From Streptomyces sp. NBC_01335 (GTDB lineage: Bacteria; Actinomycetota; Actinomycetes; Streptomycetales; Streptomycetaceae), in the NCBI RefSeq assembly GCF_035953295.1, contig NZ_CP108370.1, positions 7,921,001 through 7,985,000 of the forward strand: 64,000 nt of DNA, written 5' to 3'. Under the pieces are notes generated by a model. It made no database searches. It saw only the letters and a list, made by a program, of their open reading frames with translations, and was not told the DNA's origin. The translations under genes and the position numbers were made by a program. Shown here one piece after another: positions 35,513 to 44,373 of this stretch (its first letter is position 1; the number at the start of each line of letters is the position of its first letter).

Positions 35513-35567
35513 TTGCGGATGCGGGTGGAGACTAAGTGGTCGAGTTCGTAAGTCCTTCGGGGGTTGA

Positions 35568-36734
35568 TCACGCCGCCAGCGAGACGGAGGATTCTTCTCG
35601 ATGATCGGCGGTGTGCCGGTCGAGTCTGGCCAGCAGATCGTCCAGGCCGGAGGTGGTGAACTTCCACTGGAACGGCTGGGCTGTGGCGTTGTAGCGGTCT
35701 TCGAAAGCGCGGAGCCGGTCCTCGACCTGGGCAAGGTCGGTGAAATCGTTGGGCGTGACCACCTTGCGCTGGACGACGGAGAAGTAGATCTCCACCTGGT
35801 TCAGCCAGGAGGCGTGCACGGGGGTGTGGATCATCACCGCGTTCGGGAACGCCGCCGAGAGGCGGTCGGCGGCCTTCTGCCCGCGGTGGGAGGAGCCGTT
35901 GTCGACGATCCAGAACACTCGCTTGGCGCTCTTGTAGGGTTCCTGACCCATGACCTGGGTGACCAGGTTCATGAACGGGTCGATGCCGGTGCGCGGCTCG
36001 GTGCGGCCGGACACCTTGGACTGGTGGACGTCATAGGCTGCGAGGTAGGCCAGGGCGCCGCCGCGTCCGTAGGCGTGGTTGACGCGCATGGCGCGGGCCT
36101 GGCCCGGGGCGAGGGTGGGGTGGCAGCGGCAGTGGGCCTGGATGGAGGTCTTCTCGTCGGCGCTGATGACGTACTCGTCGGCGTCGAGCGCGGTGCCTTG
36201 CCAGGTGAGGGCGTACAGGTCCAGCACAAGCTGGGCTTTGGCGCGGAAGTCGGGGTCGGTGACGAAGATCCAGGAGCGGTGCTGCCAGGGCTTGAGCGCG
36301 TCGTCGGCCAGCCAGCGGCGCACGGTGGACGCCGACACGAACGCGGCGATGCCCCGCTGGGTGTCCCCATAGGCCAGTTCCGGGCATGACCAGCGCGACA
36401 GCGGCACTCCGCTCTCGGCGGGCAGCCGGCAGGCCAGTGCCTTGGCCTCGGCAACCTGTAGCGATGTGAACACCGGTGGGCGGCCGCAGCGTTGACGGTC
36501 TTTGAGCCCCGGCAAGCCCTGTTCGGCGAACCGGCCACGCCAGCGGCGCACGGTGTCCAGGTGCAGCCCCGTCTCCTGGGCGATACGCACGTTGGAGCGT
36601 CCGCGCGCGGCGTGCAGCACCACCTGTGCACGCACCCGCAGCCGGTGCTCGGTCTTGTGGCCGTAGGCCATCGCCTTCAGCCGTGCGCGTTCGGCGGCAC
36701 TCGGGGCTATCGGGCAGGCAATGCGGAGGGGCAT
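35568..36734 (-). CDS. IS630-family transposase
   Basis: 388 residues. The N-terminal HTH is AHGRSNVRIAQETGLH-like (RSNVRIAQETGLHLDTVRRW). The DDE core is Asp in ISADEKTSIQAH, Asp in WIVDNGSSHRG and Glu in HASWLNQVEIYFSVVQRK. The start MPLRIACPIAPSAAERARL at 36734 fits the family, although no strong ribosome site is seen. The open frame extends to 36827. The single intact frame suggests potential activity, but I could not identify terminal inverted repeats. Confidence 0.88.
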   Translation of the reverse strand: MPLRIACPIAPSAAERARLKAMAYGHKTEHRLRVRAQVVLHAARGRSNVRIAQETGLHLDTVRRWRGRFAEQGLPGLKDRQRCGRPPVFTSLQVAEAKALACRLPAESGVPLSRWSCPELAYGDTQRGIAAFVSASTVRRWLADDALKPWQHRSWIFVTDPDFRAKAQLVLDLYALTWQGTALDADEYVISADEKTSIQAHCRCHPTLAPGQARAMRVNHAYGRGGALAYLAAYDVHQSKVSGRTEPRTGIDPFMNLVTQVMGQEPYKSAKRVFWIVDNGSSHRGQKAADRLSAAFPNAVMIHTPVHASWLNQVEIYFSVVQRKVVTPNDFTDLAQVEDRLRAFEDRYNATAQPFQWKFTTSGLDDLLARLDRHTADHREESSVSLAA

Positions 36735-36854
36735 GGCGGGAGAGCCGATCGGCCGAAGTGGATCACTGGCAAGCCGCAGCCTTCCCCGCCCGCGTTGGCA
36801 GTGGAGCCCAGGCATCGCGGCGGTCACCGGGCGTCCGAGCTTGGACTGACCAGA

Positions 36855-37580
36855 TCACTCCATCACGGGCAGACATTCGGCGAGCAGGCCGACGACGTCG
36901 CGCCAGGCTCGCTGTGCGTGCCGTGGGTGGTAGCCGACGCCGGGGCGCACGGTGTGGTCGACCGACGGGTGGTGAAAGGCGTGAAGGGCGCCTCCGTAGA
37001 CCGCCAGGCGCCAGTCGACGCCCGCGGCCTGCATCTCGGCGGTGAATGCCTCCCGCTGCGCGGGGGGCATGATCGGGTCTTCCGACCCGACCCCGGCCCA
37101 TACCGGGCAGCGAATGCGCGCCGCCTCGCCCGGTCGGCCCGTGATCAGCCCGTTGACTGTCGCGATCGCGCGCAGGCTGACGCCGTCGCGCCCGAGTTCC
37201 AGCCCGACGGCGCCCCCGGTGCCGTAGCCGACGGCGGCGATCCGGTCGGGGTCGGTCCGCGGTTCGGTGCACAACACGTCGAGCGCCGCGTGGCCGATGC
37301 CCCGCATCCGGTCGGGGTCGGCGAGCAGCGGCACGCAACGAGCCATCATCTCCTCGGGGCCTTCCAAGTAGCGTCCGCCGTGGAGGTCGAAGGCCAACGC
37401 TACGTATCCCAGCTCGGCGAGGGCATCGGCCCGGCGGCGCTCGACGTCGCTGAGCCCCGTGCCCTCTGGTCCGAGCAGCACCGCGGGTCGGCGGTCGACA
37501 CCGGCCGGGAGCGCGAGGTGCCCGATCATCGTCAGACCGTCGGCCGGGTACTGGACCGTGCGCGTGGTAAGCGTCGTCAT
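36855..37580 (-). CDS. Dienelactone hydrolase family protein lacking the usual nucleophile
   Basis: A 241-residue alpha/beta hydrolase. The DLH layout is present: PAVLLGPEGTGLSDVERRRAD, YVALAFDLHGG, the nucleophile-elbow region AAVGYGTGGAVGLELG, the acid loop GSEDPIMPP and the His region GALHAFHHPSVD. In active members the elbow reads GYCxGG or GxSxGG; here the nucleophile position is Gly120. The Asp and His partners remain. It may be inactive, have a non-hydrolytic role, or use a nearby Thr121. The ATG at 37580 starts MTTLTTRTVQYPADG. It is flanked by IS elements. Confidence 0.8.
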   Translation of the reverse strand: MTTLTTRTVQYPADGLTMIGHLALPAGVDRRPAVLLGPEGTGLSDVERRRADALAELGYVALAFDLHGGRYLEGPEEMMARCVPLLADPDRMRGIGHAALDVLCTEPRTDPDRIAAVGYGTGGAVGLELGRDGVSLRAIATVNGLITGRPGEAARIRCPVWAGVGSEDPIMPPAQREAFTAEMQAAGVDWRLAVYGGALHAFHHPSVDHTVRPGVGYHPRHAQRAWRDVVGLLAECLPVME

Positions 37581-37904
37581 GAGACTGGACCGTAGTGATC
37601 GTCGAGTCCGATCGGGCCGGGATTCGCCGCTGGCAGAACAGCGCGGGTGTCCCTCTGAAATGCGGCGGCGGCTCACAAGATCCGTCACAACTCCCGTTCC
37701 CACGGCAACACCTGCCCCGGCACCACGCACGACACAGGTTCCAGAGTCAACCCCCGAAGGATTTACAGAGCTGACCACTAACAGCGCCTAACAGAATGAG
37801 GTGACGTTGCTGTCGCTCCAGGCAGGAGATGAGTGTCCGGTCCCTCGACGTTGAGCTCTATGAGTATCTGTACGGGTAGCAGCGGTCCGTGCAGCTAGCG
37901 AATC
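37581..37904. other. Intergenic region between DLH-like gene and hypothetical membrane protein
   Basis: 324 bp of lower-than-average GC with no supported gene. A 16-codon ORF lies at about 37829-37879, but its purine stretch abuts the ATG. It probably holds the two outward promoters. Confidence 0.35.
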
Positions 37905-38723
37905 ATGGCCGTCATGACGACCACCTTCTGGATCGTGATACTCGTCCTGGCTGTTCTTCTGGCTACCATCGCTGCGACCTGGCCCGGTTCGCCGACTCTG
38001 AGCCGACAGCGGAGACCCTGGATACGCCGCGTGATCGGCTTACCTTTCACTATCGTCTTGGTGCTTGTTCTCGCAGCGTGCGGGCGCGCGACCAGCGAGA
38101 AGACCGTGCGCAAACTGGCTGGCAGCCCAGAAGCCCTGAAGGCGCGGCAGGAGGTGGAGTTGGCCAGCCGGGACGTCATCGCCGTCTGGGACGCCGAAAC
38201 GCCGCTCACGCTGGGGCTGGTTGTTCTGGAGGACGTGTGTGTTGGCGGGAGCGCGAAGGAACTGTTCTTTCCGACAGGCTCCGACAGGTACAAGATCAAG
38301 TGCACCATGTCCGTTGCTGCCTACTTTGGGGCAGATCCCCGCAGGATGGCCGACACCATCGACGGAGTGCTCAGCGCAGGAGACCGTACGGGACCTCCCA
38401 TCCCCTTCAACCATGAGTTCCACTACGCGCGCACAGTCGTCGACTACTACCGCGGGAAAACAGGCAATTCAGAAGGACCTGGGACCTGGGAACCAATGCA
38501 GTTGTCCCGCGGCATGACTCTCACTCTCAGCTGGGACCAGGTGCGCAGCGGGCACACAGGTCAGCTGATTGAAGAGCCACGCCCGTGCAGCCCTCATGAG
38601 CCGCCGGTGCGACGTTGCCTCAGAGAGCCTGCCTCGACCAGCGTGGCGGATCTGCGACGCGAGTACGGGATGGTTTTCAAGATCACTATGCCCGTCAAGG
38701 ACTACTTCACCGTCTGGAAGTAG
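37905..38723 (+). CDS. Hypothetical membrane-anchored protein
   Basis: 272 residues. One hydrophobic span lies at about 7-25 and a second at about 42-60 ending LVLAACG, which resembles a lipobox but lies internally after the first span. The rest is a soluble domain of about 210 residues with four Cys, including VCVGGS, KCTMSV and CSPHEPPVRRC. Codon usage is less GC-biased than in the surrounding chromosome genes, which fits acquisition with the IS zone. I do not recognise a family. The start could also be the ATG at 37914. Its end overlaps the convergent IS5-family transposase by 17 bp. Confidence 0.6.
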   Translation: MAVMTTTFWIVILVLAVLLATIAATWPGSPTLSRQRRPWIRRVIGLPFTIVLVLVLAACGRATSEKTVRKLAGSPEALKARQEVELASRDVIAVWDAETPLTLGLVVLEDVCVGGSAKELFFPTGSDRYKIKCTMSVAAYFGADPRRMADTIDGVLSAGDRTGPPIPFNHEFHYARTVVDYYRGKTGNSEGPGTWEPMQLSRGMTLTLSWDQVRSGHTGQLIEEPRPCSPHEPPVRRCLREPASTSVADLRREYGMVFKITMPVKDYFTVWK

Positions 38724-39563
38724 CCGGATTGGTCTCACGGGCCGGCATCGGCCTTCGCAGTGAGCCGATCTGTCGGTGGGTGATGAGGCAGCAGGCGAGT
38801 TTGAGGAAGGCTTCGTGGATGTCGGCTCGGCGTTCCCAGCGGATGCGGAGGCGTTTAAAGCCGTGGAGCCGGGCGAAGCTGCGTTCGACGACCCAGCGGT
38901 ATTTGCCCAGTCCGGTGCCGTGGAGGGTGCCGCGGCGGGCGATTGCCGGGACGATGCGGCGTTGCCGGACCTGGTCGCGGTAGATGTCGTGGTCGTACCC
39001 GCGGTCGGCGAAGAGTGAGTCCGGCTTCCGTCGCGGATGCCCGACCCGGCCCCTGATAGGTGGGATGGCGTCGATCAGCGGCAGGAGCTGGGTGACGTCG
39101 TTGCGGTTGCCGCCGGTGAGGATCACGGCGAGCGGTGTGCCGTGTCCGTCGGTGATCAGGTGGTGTTTCGATCCGGTTCGGCCACGATCGACCGGACTCG
39201 GTCCCGTCTGGCTCCCCCTTTTACGGCTCGCACGTGGCTGGAGTCGACCACCGCACGCGACCAGTCGAGACGGGCCGCCGCGTTGAGCTCGGCCAGCAGC
39301 ACTTCATGCAGCTGCTGCCAGACGCCGGCCTCGTTCCAGTCCCGCAGTCGACGCCAGCACGTCATGCCAGACCCGAAGCCCAACTCCTTTGGCAGGTACT
39401 CCCACTGGATGCCGGTGTGCAGCACGAAGAGGATGCCGCGCAACACCTGCCGGTCGGGCAGCGACTTGCGTCCAGGGTGCCGAAACCGACGCTTCTTGCG
39501 CGGCAGCAGGGGCTCGATTCGCTCCCACAGGTCATCTGACACGATCCACGGCGAAGTCCCCAT
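38707..39563 (-). CDS. IS5-family transposase, two frames joined by -1 frameshift
   Basis: The first frame (39563-39156, start MGTSPWIVSDDLWERIEPLL) carries the DUF4096-type N-terminus and the first catalytic Asp in AVVDSSHVRAVKGG. The second frame (ending 38707) carries Asp in FADRGYDHD and Glu in RWVVERSFARLHGFKRL. They meet at an A4G5 run on the minus strand (39222-39214). Slipping back one base there continues into SQTGPSPVDRGRTGSKHH and the second frame. This is the layout of IS427-group elements that make transposase by programmed frameshifting. The element ends were not resolved. Confidence 0.85.
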
Positions 39564-39628
39564 GCCCGGACAACGCCCAACTCCTGACGCGGACACGGTC
39601 AACAGCGCCGATCCGCGTCATTGTGTTA

Positions 39629-40783
39629 CTGAGGTTTAACTCGTGGTGTCGTTACGCAGATCTGATGGTCAGGCCGGTCTCGGCGAGGCAGCCGTCAATG
39701 AGGTTGCTGCGGTACTGGATGTGCCGGAGACCGCTGCGGACCGTGCGGATGAGATGTTCTGGCGTGGAGAAGGCGACGTTGGAGAGCCAGCCGCGACGTA
39801 GCAGGGACCAGATGCCCTCGACGGGGTTGAGGTCGGGGGCGTAGGACGGCAGGTAGAGGATGGTCAGCCAGTCACGGGATTCGGCGAACTCCCGTAGACC
39901 TGCGGCCTTGTGGACGTTGAGGTTGTCCCAGATGAGGATGATCGGGCCGCCGAGTTGCTGGTGGGCTGCGATCAGCAGGTCGCGGTAGTCGCGCCAGGAG
40001 AAGCTTTTGCGCCCGTCACGGTTGCCACCGTCCCGTCGCGGCCGGTAGATCAGCCGGGAGCGGTGGCCGGGCTTGTAGCAGGTCAGGGCGGCGATCGATA
40101 TCCGTCTGCGCGAGCGGCCACGGACCCGCACCACCGGGGTCCGCCCGCGCTGCGACCAGGTCCTTGCGTGCGACGGCGTCATGGAGAAGCCGGCTTCGTC
40201 CTCGAAGACCAGCCATGCTCCACGGGCCGCCGCTAGCCTTCCGCGCGGGGCCACACCTCCTTGACCCACCCGGCCACCACCTCGTCGTCCCGCTCCATGG
40301 CACGACGGGCCGGGACCTGGCAGGACCAGCCGTTACGCACCAACAGCTTGCGGACACCTTGAATCGTGTACGTGAGGTGGAAGCGCCGTCCGATCACCGT
40401 CTTCACACGGTTCAGAGTCCAGCGCTGGTCCTCCCAGCCGTGCGCGGCCGGTCCTTTGGCCAGCTCGGACTCCAGCTGAGCGAACTGCTTCTCACTCAGT
40501 CGCGGCAGCGACGCGGGCCCCTGCGACCGCAAGGACCGTGGGCCGCCCTCGGACCACGTGTGACGCCACCGCTGCACCGATCGGACACTGACCCGCAGAT
40601 CCCTGGCGATCGCCGTACTGCCCTCGCCACGAGCGAACCGCTCAGCCGCCTGGAGCCGTAACTCCTCGCGCCTGCACTGCCGTTCAGCGGTCAACCCGCC
40701 ACCCTGTGGATACCTCATCCTCCCGTCATACCGCAGGCAAGCACCCCCCGTCAGCCCCTACGACTTCACGAATTCAATCTCAG
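39629..40783 (-). mobile_element. IS630-family insertion sequence with TIRs and TA target duplication
   Basis: About 1155 bp. Related ends ACTGAG-TT-AA-TCGTG-GTCGT run inward from 39628-39652 and, inverted, from 40784-40760, matching at about 19-20 of 25 positions. Each end is bordered by TA (39627-39628 and 40784-40785), the target duplication of IS630/Tc1-mariner elements. The left repeat touches the transposase stop codon. Confidence 0.8.
39652..40718 (-). CDS. IS630-family transposase, two frames joined by -1 frameshift
   Basis: The upstream frame (40718-40233, 161 residues) holds the paired winged-helix DNA-binding part: TAIARDLRVSVRSVQRWRHTW and the TLNRVKTVIGRRFHLTYTIQG region. The downstream frame ends at 39652 and holds the DDE core: Asp in WLVFEDEAGF, Asp in LIWDNLNVHK and Glu in YAPDLNPVEGIW. 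They overlap around 40240-40255; reading back one base just before the TAG gives GRLAAARGAWLVFEDEAGF. This -1 arrangement is common for actinobacterial IS630 elements, so the gene is probably functional rather than broken. Confidence 0.85.
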
Positions 40784-41032
40784 TAGCCGTTGTAAGCGCT
40801 CTTTCCTCCGCCTTGCGATGCACCGCATCTGACGCCGTACACTGGTCCACCACAGATTACGGGCCAGCCTTTAGCTGTCGGCGTATTCCTCTGGCTGCAC
40901 CACGGAGTACAGAGGTGTGTGTACCAGTGCTTTGGTCGAGTTCTGACCTCCGCCGCCTGCCGGCCGGTCTGCCGGTGCCGTAGGCCAGGCTGTCCGGGGG
41001 CCGTGGACACTGTGCTCGCATCATCGGACGAC

Positions 41033-41662
41033 ATGCGTAACTACCTCGTCGATCAGTTCAACCTTGTGCTGCGCAGGCCGGGGATGTACGGCGATGTAGA
41101 GCTCGCCGCTCGGACGGCGATGGACCATCTGCTCTTCCTTGAGCAACGGCCCGAAGTTTGGGGTGAACAGAAGCACTCCTGGGGCGAAGTAGGCCTTTGG
41201 CCCCCCACTGGCGTGAAAGGCGCCATCAGCCGACTGCTTGCATCCGACCACGATGGCGGCGTGGCCTCCGTATATGCGGAGTTCGCATGGCGACAGGGGT
41301 GGCTCAAGCCCGACCGGGTGCTGGATGCCGAGACATACGCGTCAATGCGGAGCGTCATCAGCCCGTGGGCAGAGCACGACCGAGTGTGGGCAGATGTTCT
41401 TGCTGCTTTCGGTCCTCCGTCGGTGCTGTTCGGCGGAACCAACCCGCTTTACGGGAAGACCCTCGGTTATGTCACCAACGACATCGCAGAGCCGATGATC
41501 TCCTTCCACCTGTGGAACAGCACCGAGCCTGGATCTGACTCGTCATGGCCCCCGGATCGGGAAGCGCCGTTGCTTCTCGCGGTCCGCTGTGGTGATGGCC
41601 CGTTCGCCGATCGATTCACGTTCACACCGGAAGGTCAGCGCCGGCGCCCGGAGATCGCTTGA
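41033..41662 (+). CDS. Hypothetical protein
   Basis: 209 residues from an ATG at 41033, beginning MRNYLVDQFNLVLRRPGMYG. The sequence is Trp-rich (EVWGEQKHSWGEVGLWPP, EFAWRQGWLKPD, WAEHDRVWADVLAAFGPP) and ends in a conserved-looking block GYVTNDIAEPMISFHLWN. It has no signal peptide or membrane span. No named family is recognised. Codon bias is weaker than in core genes. The frame is open to 40919, but those codons are Cys/Arg-rich and unlike protein. Confidence 0.6.
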   Translation: MRNYLVDQFNLVLRRPGMYGDVELAARTAMDHLLFLEQRPEVWGEQKHSWGEVGLWPPTGVKGAISRLLASDHDGGVASVYAEFAWRQGWLKPDRVLDAETYASMRSVISPWAEHDRVWADVLAAFGPPSVLFGGTNPLYGKTLGYVTNDIAEPMISFHLWNSTEPGSDSSWPPDREAPLLLAVRCGDGPFADRFTFTPEGQRRRPEIA

Positions 41663-41957
41663 TACCAGTGACGCGCGAACTCGATTTCAGCCCGGTTTCC
41701 TTCGTGATCTCCCGCGGGCTCATCGCGCCGGACTCTCGCAGCCCGCGAAACCGCCTCAGCTCCAACCAGCGATGCGGATCCAAGGCCACTTTCCGCCTTC
41801 CACAAACCGACCAGGACGACAGAAGACTCGCGCGACACAGACCTCACCACATCAAGAACGGTGCACTTTCATTCGTACGCGGAAGTGCGCGTTCACGTGT
41901 ACGCCGACAGCCCTTGCCGGCAGGGGCCTGGCCATCCAGTTCGGTGATCGTTTCCGC

Positions 41958-42677
41958 CTACGACTCCAGGCTGGCACGGACGAGCCGGAATGCGGCCGCC
42001 GGGTCTGCGGCACGGGTCACCGTCCCGCCCACGACAACATGTGACGCGCCGGCGACAATGGCACCACGCGGTGTGCTCGGCCGGGCGTGGTCACCTGGGG
42101 ACTCACCCGGAAGCGCGACTCCCGGTGTGACGATCAGTGTGCCGGCTCCCAGCACCCCACGCAGGGCCACGGCTTCCTGCGGCGATGCGGTGACGCCGTG
42201 GCAACCAGCGCCTTCCGCCAGCCGGGCCAGCCGCAACACCTGCTCCTCGGTCGAGGTTGAGCCGGTGACGCCGATGTCAGCGAGATCGGAGCTCGTCATG
42301 CTGGTGACGACGGTCAGAGCCAGCACACGAAGGCGTGGGAAGTCACGGGCCGCAGCGACAGCGGCGGACATGATGCCGACGCCGCCCATACTGTGGACGG
42401 TCACCATGGAGGCACCCAGGGCGCCGGCGGCACGGACCGCGCCGGCCACGGATTTCGGTATCTCGAAGAGCTTCAGGTCCAGGAAGACCTCCTTGCCCTT
42501 GGCTACGAGGTGCTCGACCAGGCCCGGCCCCGCCGCGGTGAGCAGCTCCATCCCGACCTTGTAGAAACGACACTCCTCACCAAGCGTGTCGACGACTTCG
42601 TCGGCCGCTCGGCGATGGTCAAAGTCCAAAGCAACGATGATCCGACTGTTTGACTCCACAAGGTCATTGTCACCCAA
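41958..42677 (-). CDS. pyrF: Orotidine 5'-phosphate decarboxylase homologue with altered active site
   Basis: 239 residues of the short (E. coli/Bacillus-type) OMP decarboxylase family. Conserved: IIVALDFD (Asp18), FYKVGMEL (Lys40), and the start of the D-x-K motif with Asp67 and Lys69. The next catalytic position, normally Asp in DxKxxDIP, is Glu72 here (DLKLFEIP). The phosphate-binding Arg of the VVGR motif near the C-terminus is Gly218 (VVVGGTVTRAADP). Streptomycetes normally have a longer pyrF in the pyr operon, so this is likely a paralogue; there are no pyrimidine genes here. It could decarboxylate another nucleotide or sugar phosphate. The ATG at 42677 lacks a strong ribosome site. Confidence 0.8.
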   Translation of the reverse strand: MGDNDLVESNSRIIVALDFDHRRAADEVVDTLGEECRFYKVGMELLTAAGPGLVEHLVAKGKEVFLDLKLFEIPKSVAGAVRAAGALGASMVTVHSMGGVGIMSAAVAAARDFPRLRVLALTVVTSMTSSDLADIGVTGSTSTEEQVLRLARLAEGAGCHGVTASPQEAVALRGVLGAGTLIVTPGVALPGESPGDHARPSTPRGAIVAGASHVVVGGTVTRAADPAAAFRLVRASLES

Positions 42678-42740
42678 GCGGAGTTGGAGGCGTCAGCGGC
42701 CTGCGTCGCGGCCACCGCCCGCCCGGCGGCCACTCGGGGA

Positions 42741-44303
42741 TCACCAGCCGGCGCCGAACCTCGCCATCGGCTCGATCAGTTCGGCTTCCTCGTACGCGAG
42801 ATGGGAGAGGAGCGCATCCGTGAGCAGGTCCACCACGGCCTCCAGCTCCTTCCCGTCGGTCTGCCCTCCCGCATGGTCGACCAGTTCGCGGTCGAGACGC
42901 TCGATCACCCCCTGGATGGCGTGGTGTTCCCCGGCCAGCCGGTCCAGCACCGGCCCCAGCCGCGGATCGGCGCGGCGCAGGTGGGGAAAGAGGTCCTGGT
43001 CCTCGCGCGTGTGGTGCAGGGTGGTCACCCGGCAGTACGAGGCGCAGAACGCGCCGAGTGTCCAAGCGTTCTGACGCAGACTCAGCCGCTGGATCTCGGA
43101 GCGGACCTCTCCCGGGTCCCTCGCCCCGTCCCTCACCTCGCGCACGACCTGCCTCAGCCGGTCGAGATCCGCGCGGAGCTGGTCGTGCGCGGCGACGAGG
43201 TTTCGCGCCGCCTCCTGCCCACCGGCCGCGTACCGCCGGTCCGGGCCGGCGGGCGGCGCGGAAGGGCGGGTCGCCTCGTCCCACGGGCGCTCGGCGGACC
43301 GCCGCTCCCCGGGGGGTTCGGTGGCCCGGACCGAGAGCCGGGTGCCGGAATCCAGCGGCGTACCCGCCCCCGAGCCCGTACCGCTCTCCGCGACCACCGC
43401 ACCCCGCCCGGTTCCGGGTGCCCCCGCCGCACCGGAACGCGCGGCGGCCACCAGCTCCCGGGTCGCGGGCGCCACCTCGGCGGCGAACCTTTCGATCAGC
43501 CCCGGCTCCCGTACGGGCAGGAGGAAAGCGCTCGTTCCGTGTTCGAGCGTCAGCGCGGCCAACTGCTCCGGCCAGGCCCCGGGCGGTCCCGTCGGGAAGC
43601 CGTCCCGGCCCGGGGAGAGGTTGTAGAGACGGCGCACCGCTCCCGGATCGCGGCCCGCCCGCTCCGCCGCCTCGTCGACGGCGCGGTGACCCGCCGCGAG
43701 CCGGGCCGGGGGCACGTGGGGAACGCTCGGCAGCCACCCGTCCGCCGCCGTACCCACCAGATCCAGCATCCGGGGGCCGATCGCCCCGACCCAGATGTCG
43801 ATCGGGTGCGCGGGTGCGGGGCCGGAGACGGCACCGTCGAGTCGGTAATGGGCGCCTTCGAGGTGGACCCGTCTGCCCGGCGTCCAGAGCGCCCGGATCA
43901 CCTCGATCGCCTCCCGGGTGGCCCGGAGCGCTTCCCCCGGGGTGCGGCGGGGGCCGCCGTCGGCGGCGACGGACTCCCAGTAGGCCCCCGCGCCCAGCCC
44001 CAGTTCGACCCGGCCGCCGGTGAGGAGGTCCAGGGCGGCGGCGGTGCGGGCCAGCATCGCGGGGGGACGCAGCGGCAGGTTGGCGACATTGGGGAAGACC
44101 CGCACCCGGGCGGTGGAGGCGGCGACGACCGCGAGCGTCGCCCAGGCGTCGAGCAGGTCCGGGCGGTAGGGGTGGTCCGGGACGCTGACCAGGTCGAGCC
44201 CGGCCAGGTCGGCCGTCCGGGCCAGCTCGACCGCGTCCTCGGGGTGTTCGGACACCGGCACCAGAATGGTGCCGAAGAGCAGGTCGTGTCCGTAGTCGGG
44301 CAT
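42741..44303 (-). CDS. LLM flavin/F420-dependent oxidoreductase fused to a hemerythrin domain
   Basis: 520 residues. Residues 1 to about 305 are a luciferase-like barrel: FGTILVPVSEHPEDAVELAR, LLTGGRVELGLGAGAYWES and TPGEALRATREAIEVIRALW. About 60 residues of Gly/Ser/Pro-rich linker follow. From about 370 there is a four-helix hemerythrin-like domain with His in AAHDQL (about 373), TTLHHTREDQDLFPHL (about 428-440), GEHHAIQG (about 460) and LSHLAYEEAELIEP (about 501). These fit a diiron site. The ATG at 44303 has GGAG upstream. The fusion suggests an oxygen- or iron-responsive redox enzyme. It is adjacent to and co-oriented with the MFS gene. Confidence 0.88.
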   Translation of the reverse strand: MPDYGHDLLFGTILVPVSEHPEDAVELARTADLAGLDLVSVPDHPYRPDLLDAWATLAVVAASTARVRVFPNVANLPLRPPAMLARTAAALDLLTGGRVELGLGAGAYWESVAADGGPRRTPGEALRATREAIEVIRALWTPGRRVHLEGAHYRLDGAVSGPAPAHPIDIWVGAIGPRMLDLVGTAADGWLPSVPHVPPARLAAGHRAVDEAAERAGRDPGAVRRLYNLSPGRDGFPTGPPGAWPEQLAALTLEHGTSAFLLPVREPGLIERFAAEVAPATRELVAAARSGAAGAPGTGRGAVVAESGTGSGAGTPLDSGTRLSVRATEPPGERRSAERPWDEATRPSAPPAGPDRRYAAGGQEAARNLVAAHDQLRADLDRLRQVVREVRDGARDPGEVRSEIQRLSLRQNAWTLGAFCASYCRVTTLHHTREDQDLFPHLRRADPRLGPVLDRLAGEHHAIQGVIERLDRELVDHAGGQTDGKELEAVVDLLTDALLSHLAYEEAELIEPMARFGAGW

Positions 44304-44373
44304 GGGAAGACTCCGTTGCGATGGTCGGTCCGGCCGGACACGGCCGGGGCGGGGGCGGGGGACTGCGGTCGCG

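Noticed and set aside
35520-36900. Terminal inverted repeats for the IS630-family transposase at 35568-36734
   Set aside because: I compared both flanks and found no convincing inverted pair with TA borders, so no element boundaries are claimed.
38700-39627. Terminal inverted repeats for the IS5-family element
   Set aside because: Weak GTTGG/CGGGC similarities at the two ends do not align with consistent spacing.
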